Of a DNA stretch of 5,876 nt, positions 1 through 5,014 are shown one piece after another. Each line of letters opens with the position of its first letter. The first letter of the stretch is position 1. The stretch covers positions 1 through 5,876 of the forward strand of contig DITO01000085.1 in assembly GCA_002422065.1 (NCBI GenBank), given 5' to 3'. The notes below the pieces were generated by a model, which worked only from the letters and a program-made list of their open reading frames with translations, searched no databases and was not told the origin of the DNA. Origin of the DNA: Erysipelotrichaceae bacterium UBA6182. GTDB lineage: Bacteria > Bacillota_I > Bacilli_A > Erysipelotrichales > Erysipelotrichaceae. The position numbers were made by a program, and so were the translations under genes.

Positions 1-68
1 TGATTCTTAAAGACTTCATAAGCATGAAGTGCAACTTCATGGGGTGTTTTACAAACTATAATATTCAT
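1..68 (-). CDS. nagB: Probable glucosamine-6-phosphate deaminase, N-terminal fragment (runs off left edge)
   Basis: Only the first 22 codons are inside the window. They start at the ATG on 68-66 and read MNIIVCKTPH followed by EVALHAYEVFKN, with no stop before the edge. An AAAGGA ribosome binding site lies at 75-80, six bases upstream of the start, so this is a real gene start. The pattern (short beta strand ending near residue 6, then an E-V-A-x-x-A-Y helix) resembles the N-terminus of many Firmicutes NagB proteins, which convert glucosamine-6-P to fructose-6-P plus ammonia in the cytoplasm. Context supports this: it follows the EIIA gene by 48 bases on the same strand, downstream of a chitobiose-type deacetylase and a GH4 hydrolase that would release glucosamine-6-P. 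No catalytic residues are visible, so the name rests on a short N-terminal resemblance plus context. Another sugar-phosphate enzyme with a similar first strand and helix is possible. Confidence 0.58.
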   Translation of the reverse strand, partial: MNIIVCKTPHEVALHAYEVFKN

Positions 69-94
69 TGAGAATCCTTTCCGCTTGACACATT

Positions 95-118
95 AAAAAC
101 ATACACAAGGTGTATGTT
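95..118 (-). terminator. Hairpin with short U-run after EIIA (terminator or attenuator)
   Basis: On the minus strand the sequence reads AACATACAC, a CTT loop, GTGTATGTT and then TTT. This is a perfect 9-bp stem (98-106 with 110-118) running into a five-T tract (99-95). It begins within the EIIA stop codon (117-119). The stem has only three G-C pairs and the U-run is short, so termination is probably partial. It may set lower expression of the downstream deaminase gene rather than isolate it. Confidence 0.5.
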
Positions 119-425
119 AATTCATTTTTTGATAAGTATGAATAAATTCTTCCGCAATGATCTTAAATCCTTCAGCACTCATAAGTTGATCTTGTGCATG
201 AGTGAGTAAAATCGTAAGAACTAATGGTTCTCCGGTTGCTTCAAGTTGAATAAGGCGTGTATGAGCACGATGTCCTTCTATGAAGTAGCCTTCCCCTTCT
301 TTAATAAGTGATTGTGCATCTTCAAATAAGCCTTCTCTTGCTTTTCTCATGGCCTCAATGAAACATGAGCGAGCCATTCCTACTGAAGATATAATTTCAA
401 AACTAATTAGTTCAATTCCTTGCAT
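117..425 (-). CDS. PTS EIIA component, lactose/cellobiose (chitobiose) family
   Basis: A 102-residue cytoplasmic EIIA of the Lac family. It accepts phosphate from HPr and passes it to EIIB. The protein is all-helical by appearance and of usual length (about 100-115). The active-site segment is LLTHAQDQLMSAE, with phosphorylated His76 and Asp79 at the position of the metal-coordinating Asp of LacF/ChbA trimers (His78/Asp81 in LacF, the same spacing). The N-terminal MQGIELISFEIISSVG and GEGYFIEGHRAHTRLIQ segments also fit the family. The ATG overlaps the EIIB stop by one base (TAATG), and a GGGAG ribosome binding site at 433-437 sits inside the end of the EIIB gene. This indicates translational coupling. 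Sequence alone does not separate cellobiose, chitobiose and lactose specificity; the ChbG and GH4 neighbours favour chitobiose. Confidence 0.94.
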   Translation of the reverse strand: MQGIELISFEIISSVGMARSCFIEAMRKAREGLFEDAQSLIKEGEGYFIEGHRAHTRLIQLEATGEPLVLTILLTHAQDQLMSAEGFKIIAEEFIHTYQKMN

Positions 426-727
426 TATAAATCTCCCATTAATTGTAGTGCTTGGTCTAATACTGCTTTCCCATTCATCATGCCATAATCACGCATATTA
501 ATGGAATCCACAGGCACAGAAACACGTTTCTTGATATCTTGTAGTTGAAAGCGAACTTGTGGTCCTAATAAAATAACATCCGCAACTTTTGAAGCTTCAT
601 CTACCATACTTGTTCCAAAAGCTTCTATATGAAGTTCTAAGTTTCTTTCTTTGGCTTCTTTTTGCATCTTACTCACTAATAAACTGGTACTCATGCCTGC
701 TGAGCATAATAGAATGATATGTTTCAT
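425..727 (-). CDS. PTS EIIB component, cellobiose/chitobiose family
   Basis: A 100-residue cytoplasmic EIIB with the low-molecular-weight phosphatase-like fold. It receives phosphate from EIIA and transfers it to the sugar bound by EIIC. The N-terminal strand and P-loop read HIILLCSAGMSTSLLVSKM, with the phosphocysteine at Cys8 followed by SAGMSTS, the hallmark of ChbB/CelA-type EIIB. Later segments HIEAFGTSMVDE and VILLGPQVRFQL match the family strand-helix pattern, and the length is normal. The start has a strong AAGGAG ribosome binding site and overlaps the deacetylase stop by four bases (ATGA). The gene is therefore the third of a tightly coupled minus-strand operon. The matching EIIC is not adjacent but lies across the divergent promoter at 3017-4327. 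Confidence 0.95.
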   Translation of the reverse strand: MKHIILLCSAGMSTSLLVSKMQKEAKERNLELHIEAFGTSMVDEASKVADVILLGPQVRFQLQDIKKRVSVPVDSINMRDYGMMNGKAVLDQALQLMGDL

Positions 728-1482
728 ACCTTCTCCTTAATGTTTTTAAATGATATTAGTTCGATATTTTGTTTTTGGAGTAGTAATGGAAGTGATTCAT
801 TACACAGCACATCAAGTTCTAGGACACGATGCATCGCATAACTACTTTCACGAAGAATGGTTTCATCACAGTAAGCAGGATGAGTCATTAATTCTTCAAC
901 TTCTTCACTGAACTCATAAGGTTGAAAGTAGTCTAATGAAACAGTCTCTTTATAGAAGCGAGCATTACAATGAACATACTTCACTTCTTCCTTCTTTAAT
1001 AGTTCTTCGAAAGAAGCATCTTCACCTTGAACCAATCTTAATACAAGTTTATATTTCTTAGCAAGACTAACGAAAGTTGGAAATAAGTGAGGATGCATAT
1101 GAATATGATGATGCGAATCCATATGTGTAAGTTCAACCCCTTGATTAAGAAGACTTTGAATTTGAGTGTTAATTTCAATCTCTACTTCTTCAAGATTTAA
1201 ACTATAAACCTCTTCAAGTGTTAGTTTCTTAAATTTATTATTCTCATTCACAAGACTTGGTATTAAATGAGTTGGACTTAGAGGTGATCCATGATCTAAT
1301 ACAACGTGAATCCCAACATCAAGGGTTGGATTCTCTTTAATGAGTTCAATGGCATGTTTTACTTCTTTTCCATTGGCCATCAATGTCGTGCTTTTAAGTA
1401 CCCCATGAGTGAACGCACGGATGATTCCATAATTGTGACCTTGAGAATACCCAAAGTCATCTGAATTAATGATTAGTTTCAT
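724..1482 (-). CDS. chbG: ChbG/YdjC-family carbohydrate deacetylase
   Basis: A 252-residue cytoplasmic metal-dependent deacetylase of the YdjC/ChbG family. In E. coli, ChbG removes an acetyl group from chitooligosaccharides, including diacetylchitobiose-6-P, which is needed for GH4 cleavage and for induction. Visible motifs are INSDDFGYS near the N-terminus (Asp8, Asp9), GIHVVLDHGSPLSP (His59) and the histidine-rich THMDSHHHIHMHPH segment at 119-132. A THPAYCD motif at 200-206 corresponds to the family's HPGxxD. Length is typical (about 235-260). The start has GAGGA at 1491-1495 with eight-base spacing. The first 17 bases of the gene overlap the end of the GH4 gene, and its stop overlaps the EIIB start. 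Gene order GH4-deacetylase-EIIB-EIIA strongly links it to chitobiose-type substrates. Action on another N-acetylated phospho-disaccharide cannot be excluded. Confidence 0.93.
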   Translation of the reverse strand: MKLIINSDDFGYSQGHNYGIIRAFTHGVLKSTTLMANGKEVKHAIELIKENPTLDVGIHVVLDHGSPLSPTHLIPSLVNENNKFKKLTLEEVYSLNLEEVEIEINTQIQSLLNQGVELTHMDSHHHIHMHPHLFPTFVSLAKKYKLVLRLVQGEDASFEELLKKEEVKYVHCNARFYKETVSLDYFQPYEFSEEVEELMTHPAYCDETILRESSYAMHRVLELDVLCNESLPLLLQKQNIELISFKNIKEKV

Positions 1483-2803
1483 TTTCTAGTTCCTCAATTG
1501 CGGCTTTAAACTGTGGTAAATATCGTTTATTCGCAAGTAACATTTCATCAAGAACTATCTTTCCTAAGTGTTCACTTGCGACTAATGGATTCATAACCAT
1601 AGCCACTAAAGCATCTTCATATTTACCACTCACAGCAGCTAGAATACCTTGTTGTTCAAAGGCTTTGATTTGACTTACAATCCCTTGAGCAATCGGAGGT
1701 AATGCTCCCATACTTAATGGTCGTGGACCTTCTTTAGTAATGATACTTGATACTTCCACAACAACATCATCAGGAAGAGATGAAATAGCTCCATTATTAC
1801 GTGTATTAACGACTTGTATCGTCTTATCATCATTATACAACCCTACCATAAGATTGCATGCAGCATCGGAGTAATATGCTCCTCCACGTAGTTGAAGTTC
1901 TTCTGGTTTAACATCAAGATTAACATCTTTATATTTCTCAAACAATGATCGTTCAACTTCCATAACGACTTGTGCTCTTGTTTTATTATTCTTATAGTCT
2001 TCAAGAAGATGTTCAAGCATCTCTTCTTTTTGGAAATAATATCGATGATAGAAACATGGTAATACTTTACTTCCTTTAATAAAATCAACAGACCAAGGAA
2101 TATCCGTGATATTCTTCATTGAGAATGATTGTTTACCCATAAGTTCATTAAGAACTTTATCCTTAACACTCACTCCTCTTAAATAAATATCTAATCCAAA
2201 GACCATATGGTTTAATCCAGCAAAATCAATGCGTACATCTTCCATTGGTTCTTCAAGTAAATCTGCGACCATCTTTTGCATACCATGAGGTACATTACAT
2301 ACTCCAATAAAACGATCCCAGTTCCCATGTTCAAGAACAGCTTCCGTTACCATCCCTGCAGGATTAGTAAAGTTAATAATCCAAGCATTCGGTGCAACCT
2401 CTTTAGCATCCTTAATAATATCAAGAATCACAGGAATAGTACGTAGTGCTTTCATTAATCCCCCAGCACCATTGGTTTCTTGTCCAATTAAACCATGTTT
2501 AGCAGGAATGCTCTCATCAAGATAGCGTGCTTCATTCTGACCCACTCTAAACTGTGTCGTAATGAAATCGGCATTCTTTAATGCTTCTTTACGATTAGTT
2601 GTTGCGAATATCTTCATATCAACATTCGCTTTTTTAACCATACGATTCGCTAAGTCCGTAATAATTCTAAGTTTTTCTAAACCTTCTTCTATATCTACAA
2701 GCCACAATTCACTGACAGGCATGATATGATATCTTTTAAGTATTCCTTCAATTAATTCTGGAGTATATGAGGATCCACCCCCAATAGTTACTATTTTTAT
2801 CAT
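1466..2803 (-). CDS. chbF: GH4 6-phospho-beta-glucosidase (ChbF/CelF type)
   Basis: A 445-residue NAD- and divalent-metal-dependent glycosidase of family GH4. It hydrolyses intracellular 6-phospho-beta-glucosides by an oxidation-elimination mechanism. The N-terminal Rossmann motif is KIVTIGGGSSYTPELIEG. It is followed by FRVGQNEARYLDE, IGQETNGAGG (106-115) and INFTNPAG (143-150). The metal site is GVCNVPHG with Cys169, plus GLNHMVFG with His199, the expected Cys/His pair. RGGAYYSDAA (306-315) fits the catalytic-loop region. Length matches CelF/ChbF (about 440-450). The reading frame extends nine codons upstream to an ATG at 2830, but the ATG at 2803-2801 is preferred. GAAGGAG at 2810-2816 sits six bases before it and is itself coding in the longer version, and family proteins begin right at the Rossmann strand. 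It is the first gene of the leftward operon. CelF (cellobiose-6-P) activity is an alternative; adjacency to chbG favours chitobiose-6-P. Confidence 0.94.
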   Translation of the reverse strand: MIKIVTIGGGSSYTPELIEGILKRYHIMPVSELWLVDIEEGLEKLRIITDLANRMVKKANVDMKIFATTNRKEALKNADFITTQFRVGQNEARYLDESIPAKHGLIGQETNGAGGLMKALRTIPVILDIIKDAKEVAPNAWIINFTNPAGMVTEAVLEHGNWDRFIGVCNVPHGMQKMVADLLEEPMEDVRIDFAGLNHMVFGLDIYLRGVSVKDKVLNELMGKQSFSMKNITDIPWSVDFIKGSKVLPCFYHRYYFQKEEMLEHLLEDYKNNKTRAQVVMEVERSLFEKYKDVNLDVKPEELQLRGGAYYSDAACNLMVGLYNDDKTIQVVNTRNNGAISSLPDDVVVEVSSIITKEGPRPLSMGALPPIAQGIVSQIKAFEQQGILAAVSGKYEDALVAMVMNPLVASEHLGKIVLDEMLLANKRYLPQFKAAIEELENETNH

Positions 2804-2831
2804 TTTTTTCTCCTTCTTCATCATTGACATT

Positions 2832-2860
2832 ATCTTACATGATAATTTAATTTAGCACAA
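2832..2860 (-). promoter_or_regulatory. Candidate promoter for the leftward GH4-chbG-EIIB-EIIA operon
   Basis: On the minus strand TTGTGC (2860-2855), a 17-base spacer and TAAGAT (2837-2832) form a moderate sigma-A promoter. It would start transcription near 2824, just upstream of the GAAGGAG site at 2816-2810 and the GH4 start at 2803. A near-palindrome, TAGCAC-AA-GTGTTA (2853-2866, one mismatched pair), overlaps the -35. Other AT-rich -10-like strings occur further upstream, so the exact promoter is uncertain. Confidence 0.45.
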
Positions 2861-2872
2861 GTGTTATTTGTA

Positions 2873-2883
2873 GGTATGAATTT
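2873..2883 (+). promoter_or_regulatory. Candidate regulator half-site GGTATGAATTT (GH4 side)
   Basis: GGTATGAATTT occurs here, just upstream of the candidate GH4 promoter -35, and again identically at 5735-5745 in front of the gntR gene. Flanks are also alike: TAGGTATGAATTT then TGATTA here, against TTGGTATGAATTT then ATAGATTA there. A shared word at two promoters of one pathway is what a common regulator site would look like. Binding by the local GntR protein is inferred. Confidence 0.4.
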
Positions 2884-2915
2884 TGATTATTTTGTAAAAA
2901 TATGTTAAGAAAGGG

Positions 2916-2943
2916 TTTACAAATCCTTTTTCTTTGATAAAAT
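2916..2943 (+). promoter_or_regulatory. Promoter of the rightward EIIC gene
   Basis: TTTACA (2916-2921), a 16-base spacer and TAAAAT (2938-2943) make a good sigma-A-type promoter, predicting a start near 2950 and a 5' leader of about 67 bases before the EIIC ATG at 3017. The divergent region has no CG dinucleotide between 2821 and 3019, so a canonical CcpA cre box, which has a central CG, is absent here. Confidence 0.6.
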
Positions 2944-2953
2944 GGTAAATAGA

Positions 2954-2979
2954 TGTACCAATGAATATTATTTGGTACA
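2954..2979. promoter_or_regulatory. 26-bp operator-like dyad at the EIIC transcription start
   Basis: TGTACCAA (2954-2961) and TTGGTACA (2972-2979) are perfect 8-bp inverted arms separated by ten bases. The centre, AATATT (2964-2969), is also symmetric, so only two positions per half break the symmetry. The left arm is also the end of a second nested symmetry, GGTA (2944-2947) with TACC (2956-2959). The element lies directly downstream of the -10 of the EIIC promoter, where a bound repressor would block initiation or early elongation. The likely ligand-responsive binder is the UTRA regulator encoded at 5011-5715 (inference). Confidence 0.6.
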
Positions 2980-2980
2980 A

Positions 2981-2999
2981 TGATTACAAAGGGTAATCA
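2981..2999. repeat. Short inverted repeat in the EIIC leader
   Basis: TGATTAC (2981-2987) and GTAATCA (2993-2999) are perfect 7-bp arms around AAAGG. The element sits between the 26-bp dyad and the AAAGGAAAGGGG ribosome binding region (3001-3012). It could be a second operator or a small leader hairpin; the sequence does not decide between these. It has no U-run, so it is not a terminator. Confidence 0.45.
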
Positions 3000-3016
3000 G
3001 AAAGGAAAGGGGTCTT

Positions 3017-4327
3017 ATGTCAGGTTTTGTAGCTTTCTTAGAAGAAAAATTTGTCCCTATTGCAGCTAAAATAGGTGGACAGAAACATCTTCTAGCAATC
3101 CGCGATGCATTCGCTGGATTAATGCCATTAGTTCTAGTTGGTTCAATGGCAGTATTATTAAACAACGTATTCTTTGTGCCTTGGTCACTACTAGCAGGTT
3201 TTATTGGAGGAGAACATCCATTCATCGTTTGGGCTAACACTAACTTAGCTCCACTCTTCAGCATTATGGATAGTGGAACATTATCAATTCTAGCTCTTGG
3301 ATTAGTATTCTCTGTTGGATACAACCGTGCTATGTATGAAAAACAAGACGCGTTATCAACATCATTAATTAACGTTGCTGCTTTCATTCTACTTGGAGCA
3401 TTATCCCGTAATAATCCTGATGTTGCAAGTTGGGTAGGAAACTTCCTAGCAGCACAAGGGATCTTCGTTGCTTTAATTGTTGGTCTAATTACTCCTGAAA
3501 TCTACTTCTGGGTTGTACGTAAAAACTGGGTTATTAAAATGCCAGACTCCGTGCCTCCTGCAGTATCCCGTGGATTCTCAGCAGTTATTCCTGGATTTAT
3601 CGCTGTATTTGTTTGGGCATTAGTTGCTTACTTATTCAACGTCTTAGCTGGTGCTAGTATCTTCACATGGTTTGAAACTACTATCGCAGGAAGCTTAATG
3701 AGTCTTGGACAAAACATCTTCTCAATCGTCTTAGTTTCCACATTAATTCCATTATTATGGTTCTTCGGTTTACATGGTGCTAACATGCTTGAAGCATTCA
3801 TGAGCCCTGTCTATGGTACTCTTGGATTAATGAATATCGAACTTTATAAGAATGGTATTACTACTGTTGGTTCAGGTGCAAATGAACTTGCAGTTTGGGT
3901 ACGTGGCTCATGGGATGCTTATGTATTTGCTGGTGGATCAGGTGCAACCATTGCATTGATCATAGCTATCTTGGTTGCTTCAAAACGTAAACAAGATCGT
4001 GAAATTGCTAAACTAGCATTGCCTCCAGGTATCTTTATGATTAATGAACCTATCCTCTTCGGTTTACCTGTTGTATTAAATCCTATCTACTTCATTCCTT
4101 TCATCCTCGTACAACCTGTCTTAACACTTGTTGCTTACTTCGCAACAGTGGCTGGTATTGCAGGCCCAATCGTCAACTCAGTCCCTTGGACTACTCCACC
4201 AGTATTGAATGCTTTCTTAGCAACTAATGGTTCTATTGGAGCAGCATTTATTTCCCTTATAAACATTGTTATCGCATTCTTTATCTTCCTACCATTCGTC
4301 TACATTGCTAATAAACAAAAAGATTAA
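3017..4327 (+). CDS. celB: PTS EIIC permease, cellobiose/chitobiose family
   Basis: A 436-residue integral membrane EIIC of the Lac/cellobiose superfamily, which binds and translocates the disaccharide while EIIB phosphorylates it. Family landmarks are LEEKFVPIAAKIGGQKHL at the start and the MPDSVPPAVSRGF signature at 175-187. FGLHGAN places His253 where ChbC has its conserved histidine. GGSGAT is at 306-311, and FMINEPILFGLPVVLNP (340-356) contains the substrate-binding Glu344. About ten hydrophobic segments alternate with short loops (for example 33-55, 114-128, 146-168, 190-212, 235-251, 312-321, 357-380 and 408-430), and the length is normal. The leader carries AAAGGAAAGGGG ahead of the ATG. 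Phe, Asn and Ile codons often end in C, consistent with high expression. It is transcribed away from EIIA and EIIB, on which it depends for phosphate, across the shared regulatory region. Confidence 0.96.
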   Translation: MSGFVAFLEEKFVPIAAKIGGQKHLLAIRDAFAGLMPLVLVGSMAVLLNNVFFVPWSLLAGFIGGEHPFIVWANTNLAPLFSIMDSGTLSILALGLVFSVGYNRAMYEKQDALSTSLINVAAFILLGALSRNNPDVASWVGNFLAAQGIFVALIVGLITPEIYFWVVRKNWVIKMPDSVPPAVSRGFSAVIPGFIAVFVWALVAYLFNVLAGASIFTWFETTIAGSLMSLGQNIFSIVLVSTLIPLLWFFGLHGANMLEAFMSPVYGTLGLMNIELYKNGITTVGSGANELAVWVRGSWDAYVFAGGSGATIALIIAILVASKRKQDREIAKLALPPGIFMINEPILFGLPVVLNPIYFIPFILVQPVLTLVAYFATVAGIAGPIVNSVPWTTPPVLNAFLATNGSIGAAFISLINIVIAFFIFLPFVYIANKQKD

Positions 4328-4332
4328 TCATT

Positions 4333-4362
4333 AAAAAGACATAAGTGATTATGTCTTTTTTT
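4333..4362 (+). terminator. Rho-independent terminator after EIIC
   Basis: AAAAAGACATAA (4333-4344), loop GTGA and TTATGTCTTTTT (4349-4360) form a perfect 12-bp stem. The core is GACATAA/TTATGTC, followed by seven T residues ending at 4362. It starts six bases after the EIIC stop and ends 12 bases before the next start codon, so DUF3284 expression probably depends on read-through, as no clear promoter lies between them. The A/T symmetry would also let it act from the other strand. Confidence 0.75.
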
Positions 4363-4374
4363 AAAGGAGAGTCT

Positions 4375-4791
4375 ATGCCTCATCAATCGTTATCATTTTC
4401 AATTTCATCTGAAACCTTATATAATAATCTTGTCGATATGCTATGCACAACGTTTAAATGTGCAAAAGAAGATCTGCAAAAGGATTCATTTGAAACAACC
4501 ATGAATCAACATAATAGAACGTTTAAAGTAACACAACGTATTACCACTCTAACCCCATATCAAAAGATTGCTATGGAAAGCATGATCAATGATGATACTA
4601 TACTTACTATCTACTCCATAGAGAGTCTAGGTGAGTCTGAGTGTAAAGTCACATTGATAGAGCACGCTTCTTCAAAGTCAGTAGGACGTCGACTAAACTA
4701 CGCTCTATTATCATTACCTGGTTTAAATTTCTTGTCTAAATCAAGAATTAAATCTCGCTTATATGCTATGAAACATCAATTTGAGAGGTAA
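4375..4791 (+). CDS. DUF3284-like protein of PTS sugar operons
   Basis: A 138-residue soluble protein with no signal peptide or membrane segment. It resembles DUF3284, a family of about 140 residues often found beside cellobiose/chitobiose PTS genes. Its SRPBCC-like pattern is visible: an N-terminal strand and helix (SFSISSETLYNNLVDML), a middle set of strands (FKVTQRITTLTPYQKIAME, ILTIYSIESLGES, CKVTLIEHASS) and a basic C-terminal helix (FLSKSRIKSRLYAMKHQFE). The biochemical role of the family is not established. The frame is open to a GTG at 4345, but that codon lies in the terminator loop. The ATG at 4375 is preferred, with AAAGGAG at 4363-4369 five bases upstream. A PTS-linked regulatory or phosphosugar-binding role is only a guess. 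Confidence 0.72.
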   Translation: MPHQSLSFSISSETLYNNLVDMLCTTFKCAKEDLQKDSFETTMNQHNRTFKVTQRITTLTPYQKIAMESMINDDTILTIYSIESLGESECKVTLIEHASSKSVGRRLNYALLSLPGLNFLSKSRIKSRLYAMKHQFER

Positions 4792-4795
4792 CATT

Positions 4796-5014
4796 ATGAT
4801 TCTAGTGAATGCTCCATTAAAACGTGATTACATCAAGAGTTTAATTGATCAACAAACCATTGAAGGGATTACTTTTTCCTTTGAGAAACAAGAAGGAATG
4901 AAATTATATTTCAATCATGATGGAGATAAAGTCTTAGCACAGTCGATAGTAAAAAAGACGATTAAATCGTCTGAGTTTGGGACTGCACTTTTCTTTAATG
5001 TTGAGATCGTTTAG
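4796..5014 (+). CDS. Small conserved-looking hypothetical protein (72 aa)
   Basis: I do not recognise this protein. It begins MILVNAPLKRDYIKSLIDQQ and ends SSEFGTALFFNVEIV. The pattern suggests a compact alpha/beta fold: strand, helix (RDYIKSLID), strands (ITFSFEKQE, MKLYFNHD), helix (KVLAQSIVKKTIKS) and a final strand (GTALFFNVEIV). It has no cysteines, no signal peptide and no membrane segment. A TTG at 4781 is in frame, but the ATG at 4796 is better: AGAGG at 4784-4788 lies seven bases upstream and overlaps the last codons of the DUF3284 gene. Only four bases separate the two genes, so they are likely translated as a pair. Its 3' end overlaps the convergent gntR gene by four bases. A role in the PTS locus is inferred from position only. 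Confidence 0.72.
   Translation: MILVNAPLKRDYIKSLIDQQTIEGITFSFEKQEGMKLYFNHDGDKVLAQSIVKKTIKSSEFGTALFFNVEIV

Noticed and set aside
544..558. cre-like sequence TTGAAAGCGAACTTG inside the EIIB gene
   Set aside because: The first half fits the CcpA consensus but the second half has two mismatches, and it lies deep in coding sequence. The divergent promoter region has no CG-centred site.
1843..2088. Minus-strand 81-codon open frame inside the GH4 gene
   Set aside because: It is an alternative frame of the well-supported GH4 gene, with no ribosome binding site and a low-complexity, unfamily-like translation.
2831..3016. Riboswitch or T-box in the divergent region
   Set aside because: The short leaders contain only simple inverted repeats. 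I see no T-box motif, no glmS-like ribozyme core and no terminator/antiterminator pair.
2968..3387. Minus-strand 139-codon open frame opposite the EIIC gene
   Set aside because: It is antisense to a clear membrane permease, overlaps the promoter region and lacks a plausible ribosome binding site or recognisable protein features.
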